Origin: CAZCDS01 sp964497585
Lineage (GTDB): Bacteria > Desulfobacterota > Desulfomonilia > Desulfomonilales > Desulfomonilaceae
DNA: 55,198 nt
Assembly (NCBI GenBank): GCA_964497585.1
Contig: CAZCDS010000041.1
Location: 1-55,198, forward strand
Direction of reading: 5' to 3'
The position numbers were made by a program, and so were the translations under genes. Below are positions 43,705-52,247 of this stretch, one piece after another. The notes under the pieces were generated by a model that was given only the letters and a program-made list of their open reading frames with translations, searched no databases and had not been told where the DNA came from. Every line of letters starts with the position of its first letter. Position 1 is the first letter of the stretch.

Positions 43705-44823
43705 ATGAGTCTCACCTTCCTTGAAGGCAATGAAGCAATCGCATGGGGGGCTTTCGATGCCGGGTGTCGCTTCTTCGCAGGGTACCCGATCACTCCTGCG
43801 ACGAGTATCTACAGCACCATGCTCAAGCTCTTGCCCCCTGAGGGGGGGATCGTACTCCAAGGAGAGGACGAAATCGCGTCCCTCGGTTACTGTCTCGGCG
43901 CGTCCATGGCCGGTTGGAAGGCCATGACAGCCACTTCGGGACCAGGCATAAGCCTCTTCAGCGAGCACATTTCCTTTGCCATAGGTTCGGAGATACCCGT
44001 CGTGGTCGTTGACGTACAACGGCTGGGTCCGAGCACGGGGTACGCGACCAAGGGGGCTGATGGAGACATTCAGTTCCTTCGGTGGGGCAATTCCGGCGGG
44101 CTGTCTCCCATCGTTCTCGCCCCTGTGGATGCGCGAGACTGCTACACTTTGACGATCCATGCCTTCAATCTGGCGGAGCGATTCCGGACGCCCGTCTTTC
44201 TCGCGTCGAGCAAGGAAATCGGCCTGACCGGGGAGTCGATCGATTTTGAGCAACTGGAACGACCGCCGCTCACGGAGCGCCGCGAGGCTTCCCCAGGGCA
44301 CGGTTATCTTCCCTTTCGCGCGGCTCCCGGCACTGATGTCCCCTTCTTCGCTCCGCTGGGAGGGGACACTGTGGCCCGCCAGACATCGTCGATGCACGGC
44401 GAAGACGGATACATCACCGCGGATCCGATGGTCATCGCAGCGCAGGTGGAACGCCTGAACCGAAAAGTTGCGGCTCATGTGGAGTCGTTCACCTATTACG
44501 AATCCGAGATTGTCCAGGGGGCAGACACGCTGGTGCTCACCTACGGCGTGTCAGCGGGGGCCGCGCGGCAGGCCCGCCGGGAGCTTTCATCGGAAGGCCG
44601 CTCGGTCTCCCTCGCTGTGCTCAAGACGTTGTGGCCCGTTCCAGAGAATCTCATTCGGGGCCTTGCCGCGGAAGCAACCCGCGTGCTGGTGGTTGAGGCG
44701 AACCTTGGGCAGTATGTGCGCGAAGTAGAGAGAATAGTGACAGACCGAAAGGTTGATTTCCTTGGGAGGATGGATGGAGACCTCATCGCTCCGGCCCGGA
44801 TCAAGGAGGCGGTCATTGACTGA
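43705..44823 (+). CDS. 2-oxoacid:ferredoxin oxidoreductase, alpha subunit
   Basis: This 372-residue subunit carries the pyrimidine-binding and domain II parts of the KorA/VorB type: GNEAIAWGAFDAGCRFFAGY with PITPATSIYSTML, the glutamate-bearing QGEDEIASLGYCLGASMAG, TATSGPGISLFSEHISFAIG, and DVQRLGPSTGYATKGADGD. The C-terminal domain (about 270-370) has LVLTYGVSAGAARQ and VLVVEANLGQY. Such enzymes oxidise 2-oxoacids to acyl-CoA and reduce ferredoxin. The substrate (2-oxoglutarate, branched-chain or other) is not fixed by sequence. The beta-gamma gene overlaps its end by eight bases. It follows putA by 122 bases. Confidence 0.92.
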   Translation: MSLTFLEGNEAIAWGAFDAGCRFFAGYPITPATSIYSTMLKLLPPEGGIVLQGEDEIASLGYCLGASMAGWKAMTATSGPGISLFSEHISFAIGSEIPVVVVDVQRLGPSTGYATKGADGDIQFLRWGNSGGLSPIVLAPVDARDCYTLTIHAFNLAERFRTPVFLASSKEIGLTGESIDFEQLERPPLTERREASPGHGYLPFRAAPGTDVPFFAPLGGDTVARQTSSMHGEDGYITADPMVIAAQVERLNRKVAAHVESFTYYESEIVQGADTLVLTYGVSAGAARQARRELSSEGRSVSLAVLKTLWPVPENLIRGLAAEATRVLVVEANLGQYVREVERIVTDRKVDFLGRMDGDLIAPARIKEAVID

Positions 44824-46126
44824 GAGCTTCCTGAACCCGGATCGGCCTCCTATTTTCTGTCCAGGCTGTTCGCACGAGAAAGTATTGAGAGTCCTCGATC
44901 GGACCCTTGACAGCATGGGATTACGTAACGACCGAATATGTCTGGTGACCGATATCGGGTGTTCCGGTTTTTTCGACGTATTCTTCAACACCCACGCGCT
45001 TCACGGCCTGCACGGACGCTCTCTGACCTACGCAACCGGAATCAAGCTGTGCAGGCCGGAACTCAACGTTATCGTCACCATGGGCGACGGGGGTCTCGGG
45101 ATCGGAGCAGCGCATCTGATCGCTGCGTGCCGCCGCAACCTGGATCTGACTCTTCTCGTGCTGAACAATTTCAATTTCGGCATGACCGGCGGGCAGTGCT
45201 CGGCCACCACTCCCACCGAAGCCGTTGTCGGTTCAGGCTTCCTGAACAGGCTCGAGAAGCCCCTCGACGCGGTTTCGCTGGCCGCTTCAGCAGGCGCGGC
45301 CTTCGTGTGTCGCTGCTCTGCCTATCAGAGTGATCTGGGTGAAGTCCTGGAGCAAGCCGTTCGCTTCAAGGGTTTTTCTGTCGTCGACATCCACGGTATC
45401 TGTCCGGGTAGGTACGCCCGGTTGAATAGAATCACTCCCGCGACAATCTCGGAATATCTGGCGTCCCAGGACAAAATCTGCGGGGAGGTCCAGGCCAACC
45501 TTAGGCCCGAATTTGGCGACTCCTACCGGCGGGAGGCAGGCCTCCGAGCGGCGGTTCCTCGGCCTTCGGGAATTTCGCCTCGTTTTGCTCCGCCCGAGCC
45601 CTCACGCAAAGAGGTAGTCATGCTCGGAGCCGCAGGCCAGCGGGTCGCGACCGCGGGCGAGGTCCTGGCTCTTGCTGGCCTGACCGCGGGGATGAACGCC
45701 ACTCGGAAGAACGAGTACAACGTGACCGTCCTCAGAGGCCCCTCCAACACCGAGGTCATACTCTCGCCCGACCCCATCGATTACCATGGCTGTTCCAATC
45801 CGGGCTTTGTCATTGCACTGGCCGATGAAGGCGTGAGTCGCCGGCGCAACTTGTTTCAGGGGTTGGCTTCTGACGCGCTGGTATTCGCGGTTCAAGGGGT
45901 GGAGCTTCCGGATACCCGCGCTCGAGTGCAGGCACTGGAATTTTCCGGGAGAGGGATAAAACGCGCCGATTGGGCCATGGCTTCACTGGGCGTACTGGCG
46001 GGGCTGGGGCGCGTGATATCCTTGGAGATGCTTCACGCGGCACTGGAGATCCGTTTCAGCGGTGACGCACTCACAGGCGTAACCGCGATGTTGGACCGCG
46101 TCCAGGCCTATCATCACCCACAGTGA
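44816..46126 (+). CDS. 2-oxoacid:ferredoxin oxidoreductase, fused beta-gamma subunit
   Basis: Residues about 1-265 form the TPP-binding beta subunit: CPGCSHEK near residue 14, LVTDIGCSGFFDVFF, the TPP/Mg motif MGDGGLGIGAAHLIAACRRN ending in LVLNNFNFGMTGGQ. Residues about 285-436 are a gamma (POR_N-like) domain: KEVVMLGAAGQRVATAGEVL, NEYNVTVLRGPSNTEVIL, and ALEFSGRGIKRADWAMASLG. Beta and gamma are usually separate polypeptides. AAGGAGG at 44803-44809 lies six bases before a TTG at 44816, inside the alpha gene, which sets the start and couples translation. No ferredoxin-like delta subunit is encoded nearby. With 436 residues the fusion is complete. Confidence 0.9.
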   Translation: MTESFLNPDRPPIFCPGCSHEKVLRVLDRTLDSMGLRNDRICLVTDIGCSGFFDVFFNTHALHGLHGRSLTYATGIKLCRPELNVIVTMGDGGLGIGAAHLIAACRRNLDLTLLVLNNFNFGMTGGQCSATTPTEAVVGSGFLNRLEKPLDAVSLAASAGAAFVCRCSAYQSDLGEVLEQAVRFKGFSVVDIHGICPGRYARLNRITPATISEYLASQDKICGEVQANLRPEFGDSYRREAGLRAAVPRPSGISPRFAPPEPSRKEVVMLGAAGQRVATAGEVLALAGLTAGMNATRKNEYNVTVLRGPSNTEVILSPDPIDYHGCSNPGFVIALADEGVSRRRNLFQGLASDALVFAVQGVELPDTRARVQALEFSGRGIKRADWAMASLGVLAGLGRVISLEMLHAALEIRFSGDALTGVTAMLDRVQAYHHPQ

Positions 46127-46201
46127 ACATAACCCGGGTGGCAGAGTCTGAGGAAGACGCGTGAAGAGACCCTCCACCGCTTTGTCACGGCAGGTTTGTC
46201 T

Positions 46202-46225
46202 GTGGTGCTCCTCACCACTCTTTCG
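46202..46225 (+). terminator. possible terminator after the oxidoreductase genes
   Basis: GTGGTG/CACCAC form a perfect six-base-pair stem with a CTCCT loop, followed by TCTTTCG. It lies 75 bases past the beta-gamma stop, before the convergent rpmB. Confidence 0.4.
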
Positions 46226-46281
46226 ACACCCCAGTGATCCTGAGAATCAGCCACCCCACAGGATACGGCAACATCCTGATA

Positions 46282-46476
46282 TCAAGGTGCTTTCGTAATC
46301 CTGTTCGAACGAATGCACCGTGTACAAACCTTCATCTTCTTAACGCCGCCTGTGGGTTCCAGCACGCGAACACGTTGCAGGTTAGGATAGGAAATCTTCT
46401 TGGTACGATTGTGTGCGTGGCTGACGTTGTGTCCTCTCAGCGGCCGCTTGCCGCAGACTTGGCAGACTCTTGACAT
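46282..46476 (-). CDS. rpmB: 50S ribosomal protein L28
   Basis: L28 is a small protein of the large ribosomal subunit. The 64-residue product shows the L28 core GKRPLRGHNVSHAHNRTKK and the segment KMKVCTRCIRSNRI. It is the zinc-ribbon (C+) form with CQVCG at the start and CTRC near the end, a four-cysteine set kept by many anaerobes. AGGAGAG six bases before the ATG supports the start. It ends the minus-strand hsp20-dnaJ-DUF1844-rpmB series and is convergent with the oxidoreductase genes. Confidence 0.97.
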   Translation of the reverse strand: MSRVCQVCGKRPLRGHNVSHAHNRTKKISYPNLQRVRVLEPTGGVKKMKVCTRCIRSNRITKAP

Positions 46477-46523
46477 ACGATTCTCTCCTGCGCATCCGGA
46501 AGATGCGGTCGACTCTTTCTTTG

Positions 46524-46961
46524 CTACTTGGAAGCCTCCACGAAGGCCATTCTCAGTTGGAAGAGTGTTTCGGTAAGGATCTTCTGCTCTTGATCCGTGA
46601 GGTTCCCTTTCGTCTTCTCTTCCAACAAGGCGATAATATCTATGGTCTGACGCGCCCCGGTAAGGTCTCTATCCATCTTGCCTTCAGGCCCCTGAACCAA
46701 TCCGAGTTGAAACAGGGCGGTATTTCCGAGGCTCAGGACCAGCCCGGTGAAATCGACCGGCGGCAGAGACTCCTTTTCGCCGGGTTCTTCACGGGGGGCT
46801 TCCTCCCCAGCTTGCTCCGTCTCATCTTTTGCCGGTTCCTCGGCCGCGTCTCTTGCCGGCTCCTCCGCGGCAGTCTCCGTCTCTTGCTTCACCTCGCCCT
46901 CGGAAGTGAACCTTCGCTTGTCGCTGACTTTGAACCCTTCGTCTCGTTCGGATTCGTCCAT
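46524..46961 (-). CDS. DUF1844-domain protein
   Basis: The 145-residue product has an acidic, low-complexity first half (about 20-70, rich in Glu and Ala, with repeated EEPA-like units) and a C-terminal DUF1844 domain: LPPVDFTGLVLSLGNTALFQ then LGLV, ARQTIDIIALLEEKTKGNLT, and QKILTETLFQLRMAFVE. DUF1844 proteins are common in Desulfobacterota and related phyla; function is unknown. A GGAGG seven bases before the ATG at 46961 fixes the start. It lies 47 bases upstream of rpmB. The charged N-terminal half is probably disordered. Confidence 0.9.
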   Translation of the reverse strand: MDESERDEGFKVSDKRRFTSEGEVKQETETAAEEPARDAAEEPAKDETEQAGEEAPREEPGEKESLPPVDFTGLVLSLGNTALFQLGLVQGPEGKMDRDLTGARQTIDIIALLEEKTKGNLTDQEQKILTETLFQLRMAFVEASK

Positions 46962-47056
46962 GGTAATCCTCCGTACTGCCGGGTCCCCGTGTCCTTGCGG
47001 CACCTACAGGCCGCGGGGATCAGAGGGTCGGCCACGATTGACCTGCTCCCCGCGGC

Positions 47057-47908
47057 CTAATCCGTGGGCTTTGAAATCATAACGTGCGTCTGCACGTAAA
47101 AATCGCCCCTTCGATCTCCCTTGAGGGACGGGAACCCTTTGCCCCGATAACGAAACTTCGCTCCGGCGAGCGTGCCCGAAGGTATCACAAGCCCGAGACG
47201 CCCCTCCGGGCCGCGGATCTCGATATTCGTGCCGAGCCAAGCCTCGGAAAAAGTGATCGGCAGATCGAGGTAGATGTCGTCACCCTCACGGCGAAACCGC
47301 TCATGCGGGGCTACGTGAAGGTCCAGAAAGAGGTCTCCCGAAGGACCGCCTCGTGTGCCCGGGGCCCCTTGACCACACACCCGTACACGGTGTCCAGTGT
47401 CCACGCCCGCGGGGATATTGACCTCAACGGTACGGTTCAGGACCCTTACAAGGGCTGAGACTCCGCTCAGAGCCTGGCTGAAGTCCAGGGTCAAGTCGCA
47501 ACGGATGTCGCTCCCCCGCAGCGGCGTGCGACGATAACTGAGCCCCGTCGATTCACGCCACCGGAACGTGAATGCCTCCGTCTCGGTGGAGACGTCGGCG
47601 AAGCTTCCATAACCTGTTGGGGGGCTGTTTCTCTCAGACTCCTTTCCTGCTTGGGTCTGACCGGCTTGCCCCCTGGCGTTGTCGCGACCAGGGGTTCGGT
47701 CCCCGGTTCCACCCCCCTGCACGTTTCGCCGTCGCGACACCTTCTCGTAGGCTCGGGCTACTTCCCGAAATCTTCTCTCGGAGGCTCTGCTATTTGGGTT
47801 CAGGTCAGGATGAAAACGACGAGCCAAGCGCCAATAGGAACGCTTGATCTCGTCGAAGGTGGCCGACCTGCTTACCCCCAGGACCTCATACGGATCAGGT
47901 TTTCTCAT
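47057..47908 (-). CDS. DnaJ/CbpA-type co-chaperone without zinc finger
   Basis: This Hsp40 protein of about 283 residues has an N-terminal J domain (DPYEVLGVSRSATFDEIKRS, with the HPD in LARRFHPDLNPNS) that would stimulate DnaK, a Gly/Arg/Gln-rich linker of about 60 residues, and the two C-terminal substrate-binding beta domains (RVLNRTVEVNIPAGVDTGHR, GPSGDLFLDLHVAPHERFRR, LVIPSGTLAGAKFRYRGKGF). The CxxCxGxG zinc region of DnaJ is absent, so it is of the CbpA class. An in-frame GTG at 47929 lies upstream; I prefer the ATG at 47908 next to the J domain. It follows hsp20 closely. Confidence 0.93.
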   Translation of the reverse strand: MRKPDPYEVLGVSRSATFDEIKRSYWRLARRFHPDLNPNSRASERRFREVARAYEKVSRRRNVQGGGTGDRTPGRDNARGQAGQTQAGKESERNSPPTGYGSFADVSTETEAFTFRWRESTGLSYRRTPLRGSDIRCDLTLDFSQALSGVSALVRVLNRTVEVNIPAGVDTGHRVRVCGQGAPGTRGGPSGDLFLDLHVAPHERFRREGDDIYLDLPITFSEAWLGTNIEIRGPEGRLGLVIPSGTLAGAKFRYRGKGFPSLKGDRRGDFYVQTHVMISKPTD

Positions 47909-47950
47909 GTACGTGTACTGCCTCTGCACATTCGAGTCCGGTCTCGGGAC

Positions 47951-48391
47951 TCAGCCGAGACATACCACGGTAATTCCTCGTTTTCCTTCCTGACGGGATT
48001 TGGGAAGCACCAGATCGAGGACGCCATCCTCGTACTTCGCCTCTGCCCGGTCCACGTCAACGTTTCCGGGCAACGTGAAGCTCCGCTCGAACAGGCCGAC
48101 TTCCCGTTCCATGCTGTAGTACGCGGCGAAATGAGCTTCAGCGTCCAACGGGCGCTCGCCGCTGATGGTAAGCCGGTTGCCGTGAATCTCGATGTTGATC
48201 CCGTCCCTGCCGACTCCGGGAAGATCCACTCTGAAGACGTAAGCCTCGGGTGTCTCCAAAACGTCAACCACTGGTTTCCACCAAGTGCGTCGGCGGGACA
48301 CCCCCTCGGCGAGTGATGAGTCCGCCAGGGAAATCATCCGCTCCTGAAAACTCAAGAGATCCTTGAGTGGATCCCAACGGTTAAGCGTCAT
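47951..48391 (-). CDS. small heat shock protein Hsp20
   Basis: The 146-residue product has the alpha-crystallin domain of bacterial small heat shock proteins: KPVVDVLETPEAYVFRVDLP then GVGRDGINIEI, the strands with RLTISGERPLD, and the C-terminal FERSFTLPGNVDVDRAEAKY with EDGVLDLVLPK. It would bind unfolding proteins in large oligomers without ATP. The N-terminal MTLNRWDPLKDLLSFQERM is typical of the class. GGGAG eight bases before the ATG supports the start. It leads a group with dnaJ 21-43 bases downstream. The visible promoter looks like sigma70, not the heat-shock sigma32 type. Confidence 0.95.
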   Translation of the reverse strand: MTLNRWDPLKDLLSFQERMISLADSSLAEGVSRRRTWWKPVVDVLETPEAYVFRVDLPGVGRDGINIEIHGNRLTISGERPLDAEAHFAAYYSMEREVGLFERSFTLPGNVDVDRAEAKYEDGVLDLVLPKSRQEGKRGITVVCLG

Positions 48392-48456
48392 AGCTCCAAC
48401 TCCCGGTAGCGTAACGGCAATGTCCCGTCATTATTCCCTATAAAAACACCTGTGAG

Positions 48457-48485
48457 ACACTACGAATTTTTTCGGAGTCCGTCAA
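48457..48485 (-). promoter_or_regulatory. sigma70-type promoter of the hsp20-dnaJ group
   Basis: On the minus strand TTGACG (48485-48480) and TAGTGT (48462-48457) are 17 bases apart, five of six and four of six matches, about 65 bases before the hsp20 ATG. No CIRCE inverted repeat or sigma32 pair is seen. Confidence 0.5.
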
Positions 48486-48518
48486 GCCCAAAGCGCCTAA
48501 GGCTATCGCTTCCTGTTC

Positions 48519-49526
48519 TCATCGTTTGGCTTTCTTCACAAGGTAACCCTGGGCTGTGAGCTTTTTCACAAGCACCCAGCCTTTTCCCTTGGGAACGGCC
48601 AGGGAGTGTTTGATCCTCCGTCCATGAACCTTGGCAGGAAGAGTAGGGCGGGATGGCTTCAAGCGGGGATTGAGCAAGAGTATCCTTCTGGGGGAAGTGC
48701 CCGTCATGTGCGCGATTTTCGCGATCGGAAGGTCTTTGGCGAGTGTCAGGCCTGTTACGTGGTCGTAGGTCCACGCCCGAGCCCCCCTGATTTTGATTGC
48801 AAAGTCCGCCCTGTTCGCATCGATAATCCCGAGGGCTATCCATCGCACAATCAGTTCATCCGCGTTTTCCGGAAGTGGTAAGTTCCAGAAGTAAAGTGTA
48901 TTCCAGTGCTTGCCGAGGTCCTTGACGGTCTGGGTGGAGGTAACGTAGGCAGCGGCCGCCGTTATCCAACTGGAGGTCCTCAACTCTTTCCTGATTTTCT
49001 TCAGCCGCGACGCGAAGCAGCGGGTCGAAAGTTCGAGGTCCTTTCGGTCGTCGGACCACGAATTCTTGGCCATGGCAGCTCCTTCCGACGCGTTGCAGGG
49101 CTTGTCTATCGCCCACCAGCCCTCGCCGGACAGCTTCCGGTATGATCGCGCGCTCAGCCCGGAAAGGATCGGCGCGAACAGTACAAAATCCCGGGGTATA
49201 CCCTCCTTGGCGAAGACCTCCTCAAAAATCCACTGATACCGGCTCTTTTCCATGAGCCACAGGGTGAGCACGCTACGCGCGTCGAGAAGGAGGAAGTTCA
49301 ACTCGTGGCGGATGCGCCGCCGCACATCGCGGCGCTGAATGGGAATGTCCTCACCAGCAAAGCGAAACCTGCCGGCGGTCACCGACGCGGGGATGGAATA
49401 CCGGGCACAGACCTCCTTCCCTTTTCTTGTGGGACCTGCTGCGCGAAGAAGGGACGTGCTCCCGCACAACAACAAGATCAACGCGACGACCAGCGCTGAC
49501 TTGACGGGTTCCTTAATAGATTGCAT
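48519..49526 (-). CDS. exported lytic-transglycosylase-like protein lacking the catalytic Glu
   Basis: The 335-residue product has a signal peptide or anchor (SALVVALILLLCGSTSLLRA). The middle part RYQWIFEEVFAKEGIPRDFV, then LFAPILSGLSARSYRKLSGE and GWWAIDKPC, copies the N-terminal lysozyme-like block of MltD-type transglycosylases, where the sequence is normally YLPLIESGFNP. The catalytic Glu of the ESG motif is Leu here, so peptidoglycan cleavage by the usual mechanism is unlikely. The C-terminal region (about 255-330; IAHMTGTSPRRILLLNPRLK) resembles LysM-type glycan binding. It may bind cell wall as a pseudoenzyme. It starts 18 bases after the TPR gene and is in one operon with it. Confidence 0.72.
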   Translation of the reverse strand: MQSIKEPVKSALVVALILLLCGSTSLLRAAGPTRKGKEVCARYSIPASVTAGRFRFAGEDIPIQRRDVRRRIRHELNFLLLDARSVLTLWLMEKSRYQWIFEEVFAKEGIPRDFVLFAPILSGLSARSYRKLSGEGWWAIDKPCNASEGAAMAKNSWSDDRKDLELSTRCFASRLKKIRKELRTSSWITAAAAYVTSTQTVKDLGKHWNTLYFWNLPLPENADELIVRWIALGIIDANRADFAIKIRGARAWTYDHVTGLTLAKDLPIAKIAHMTGTSPRRILLLNPRLKPSRPTLPAKVHGRRIKHSLAVPKGKGWVLVKKLTAQGYLVKKAKR

Positions 49527-49544
49527 GGAATGCTCTGCAGGCGA

Positions 49545-51284
49545 TCATTTCGGTTTCTGTTCGAGTTCCTGCTCCAATTTCCGCAGCTTTTCCCGGACCA
49601 AGAGATTCTCGGGATTGGTCTCAAGCGATTTCTTATAGGCCTCCAGCGCTTCCTTCTTCTTGCCCGTGGCAAGATAGCAATCCCCCAGGTGATCGTAGAT
49701 GATCGGATCCGCCTTTACCTTCTTGACGGCTCGGGTGAGTATTTCCAACGCTTTGTCAGGCTTGCCGTTCTTGAAAGAGACCCACGCGACCGAGTCCATG
49801 ATGTAACCGTCTTCGGGCTTGAGGTCTGCCGCGCGGCGGATCAACTTCTCGGCTCGTTCGCGGTCCTGGCCGGTGAGCAGTAAGGTATATCCGATGAAAT
49901 TCAGGGCACTGGCATCATCCGGCTTTTCCTTGAGGATTCTCTCCATTTCCTCCAACCCCTTGGTCCTCCGGCCGCTTTTCTCACAGACGTTCCCGATGGA
50001 GTACCGTATTCTGACGTTCTTGGGGTCGAGTTCAATTGCTTTTTTGTAACTGGCAAGTGCTTCGTTGTACCGGTGAAGCTCTTCCAGGACCGACCCCCGG
50101 ATGTGGTGAAGGTCAGCGTCCTTGGGGTCCGATTCAAGCGCCTGGTCAACATATCTAATCGCCTTGCCGAAATCCTTTATTCGGAGGAACATGAGAGCCA
50201 AGAGGATGCGGGAGTCGAGATATGTCGGAGACCTCTTGGGAATCTGAGCAAGCTCCTTTTCCGCGTCGTCGTATCGATGCTGCTCTCTCAGTACTCTGCC
50301 CAGGTGGAATCGGACATGATCCCAGCCCGGCTTTGTCAAGAGAATCCGGTTGAGGATTTCCTTGGACTTCTCGTACTGCTTCTGCAGGGCGAGGATCTGA
50401 GCCATTCTTATTTTGAGATTGAGGTTGGAAGGTAACACCTTGGAGAGTTCCTCGAATATCTCCAGCGCTTCATCATACTTCTTCTGACTCGCTAGTACCT
50501 GTCCCAGACTCAGCCGCGCGTTCCAGTTGTTGGCGTCAAGTTTGACAGCCTCTCTGAATTCTTTCTCCGCCTCCCCGTATTTCTTCTGAACCGCGTATAT
50601 GGCGCCCAATTCAGCATGGATCTTGGAGCCGTTACCCACGTCCCGAGCCAGGAGTCTCTCAAGGGTCGCCACGGCTTTGTCGTAATTCCTCGTTTCTACG
50701 AAGACCTTTCCCAGGTAGATGTATCCTTCCTTGTCATCGGGGAATTTCTCGATCATCTTTGAGAAGGTCTTCTCCGCGGCCTTGTACCGCTTCTGGGAAG
50801 CTTGCAGAGAGCCGGCGAAAAGGTACAGATTCTTGTCGTCAGGATCGAGATCCAGGGCCTTGCTGTAGGTCTCCAGCGCGCGATCTCTGTCGCCCGATAC
50901 GGTATAGATCCGGCCAAGGATCGAGTAAGCGTCCTTGTACTTCGGATCGAACATTATGGCCAAACGGGCCAGGACCACCGCGTCGGCAATTTTCTGACGA
51001 CGCTCCATGATCGCGGCGAGCCGCGCATAAAGGAATGCTGAGGACGGGTCCAGCGCGAGGGCTTTCCCGTAGTACTTCAGCACCGCCTTCATGTCTCCCC
51101 GCGCCATAGCCTCTTCTGCCAAAAGGAAGTAGAGGCCGGGGTCCTGTTCCAGATCGGGGACCTCAAGGGAAAGGGCCCCCGAGGCTCTCTTTTCAGTGCC
51201 CGCGTACCCGCTGAGCGTTGCCGCTCCGAGCATAGCCAGGAGGAAAAAGGTAACCGCCGCCGCGGTAGTAAGCTTGCTTCTCAT
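49545..51284 (-). CDS. exported TPR-repeat protein
   Basis: The protein of about 579 residues has a signal peptide (RSKLTTAAAVTFFLLAMLGA) and then about fourteen tandem TPR repeats that fill residues 50-570 with hardly a break; typical units are YARLAAIMERRQKIADAVVL and RYNEALASYKKAIELDPKNV. Proteins of this form act as scaffolds for periplasmic or outer-membrane complexes (PilF/BamD-like or PEP-CTERM/TPR types), but no partner can be named. AAAGG eight bases before the ATG at 51284 fixes the start; an upstream TTG in frame is ignored. The transglycosylase-like pseudoenzyme follows directly, which suggests a role at the cell wall. Confidence 0.88.
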   Translation of the reverse strand: MRSKLTTAAAVTFFLLAMLGAATLSGYAGTEKRASGALSLEVPDLEQDPGLYFLLAEEAMARGDMKAVLKYYGKALALDPSSAFLYARLAAIMERRQKIADAVVLARLAIMFDPKYKDAYSILGRIYTVSGDRDRALETYSKALDLDPDDKNLYLFAGSLQASQKRYKAAEKTFSKMIEKFPDDKEGYIYLGKVFVETRNYDKAVATLERLLARDVGNGSKIHAELGAIYAVQKKYGEAEKEFREAVKLDANNWNARLSLGQVLASQKKYDEALEIFEELSKVLPSNLNLKIRMAQILALQKQYEKSKEILNRILLTKPGWDHVRFHLGRVLREQHRYDDAEKELAQIPKRSPTYLDSRILLALMFLRIKDFGKAIRYVDQALESDPKDADLHHIRGSVLEELHRYNEALASYKKAIELDPKNVRIRYSIGNVCEKSGRRTKGLEEMERILKEKPDDASALNFIGYTLLLTGQDRERAEKLIRRAADLKPEDGYIMDSVAWVSFKNGKPDKALEILTRAVKKVKADPIIYDHLGDCYLATGKKKEALEAYKKSLETNPENLLVREKLRKLEQELEQKPK

Positions 51285-51501
51285 GATGTTGCCTTTCAAT
51301 TGTTTGTGAACTCCGATTGCCCTTGGAAGACATCCGATGGGCCAATGCCTGCGTACACTTTCACGCCGGGCGATGACCCGTCACCATGAGCACCGATGAA
51401 TCCTGATGGTTCATGTCCACCGCACGGACCGTGGATGGGGGTTCGAACGCAAAAGGTCACGAACGTCCTGGCGTGCGAGTCTGCATCCCGTGGCCGCAAT
51501 C

Positions 51502-52182
51502 CTACGGACCCTGGTCCCGATCCGCAGCATGAAGCTGGGCAATCACGTCGGCGTACGGGGGGTGTCCGAATACCGCGCTTCCCGCGACGAAGACGTCGGC
51601 CCCGTGATCGACCAGTTGTGAAGCGTTCTTAGGGCTTACGCCGCCATCGACCTCCAGGAGCACGTCATATCCTGAAGCGGTAATCATCTGCTTCAACGTC
51701 CTGATCTTCGGCAGCATCGTCGGGATGAACGCCTGTCCACCAAAGCCGGGATTGACCGTCATGATCATCGCGACGTCCAGCTCTGCCATCACATACTCGA
51801 CCGCAGACAGGCTCGTCGAGGGATTCAGCGCTGCGCCGGCCTTCATCCCCAGTTCCCGTATTCTCGTGAGCGTTCGGTGCAGGTGATGCGTTGCTTCCGG
51901 ATGTACGGTCAGCACGTTCGCGCCGGCCTCGTGAAAGGCTTCGAGATATCGGTCGGGTTCCGATATCATCAGGTGAACATCCAGGGGGATGTCGCAGACT
52001 TTCTTCACCGCTTCGACGACCATCGGGCCGATCGTGATGTTCGGCACAAAATGACCGTCCATAACGTCAACATGAATCCAGTCCGCTCCCGCGGCCTGAA
52101 CCGCCTGCACCTCCTCATCCAACCGGGAGAAGTCCGCCGAGAGAATGGAGGGGGAAACGAGAATGTCCCTGCCGATCGCCAT
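51502..52182 (-). CDS. rpe: ribulose-phosphate 3-epimerase
   Basis: Rpe interconverts ribulose 5-phosphate and xylulose 5-phosphate in the pentose phosphate pathway. The product of about 226 residues is a TIM barrel with VSPSILSADFSRLDEEV, the metal and catalytic site WIHVDVMDGHFVPNITIGP, the DVHLMI strand, TVNPGFGGQAF and the phosphate-binding VDGGVSPKNA ... DVFVAGSAVFG. Two ATGs are in frame; GAGG six bases before the one at 52182 favours it over 52200. It lies about 65 bases downstream of amrS on the same strand. Confidence 0.96.
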   Translation of the reverse strand: MAIGRDILVSPSILSADFSRLDEEVQAVQAAGADWIHVDVMDGHFVPNITIGPMVVEAVKKVCDIPLDVHLMISEPDRYLEAFHEAGANVLTVHPEATHHLHRTLTRIRELGMKAGAALNPSTSLSAVEYVMAELDVAMIMTVNPGFGGQAFIPTMLPKIRTLKQMITASGYDVLLEVDGGVSPKNASQLVDHGADVFVAGSAVFGHPPYADVIAQLHAADRDQGP

Positions 52183-52247
52183 CGCACACCTCGTATTCAT
52201 TCATCACATGAACTTCGGGAAAGCATCGCTCGATTGGACCGCGCCTC

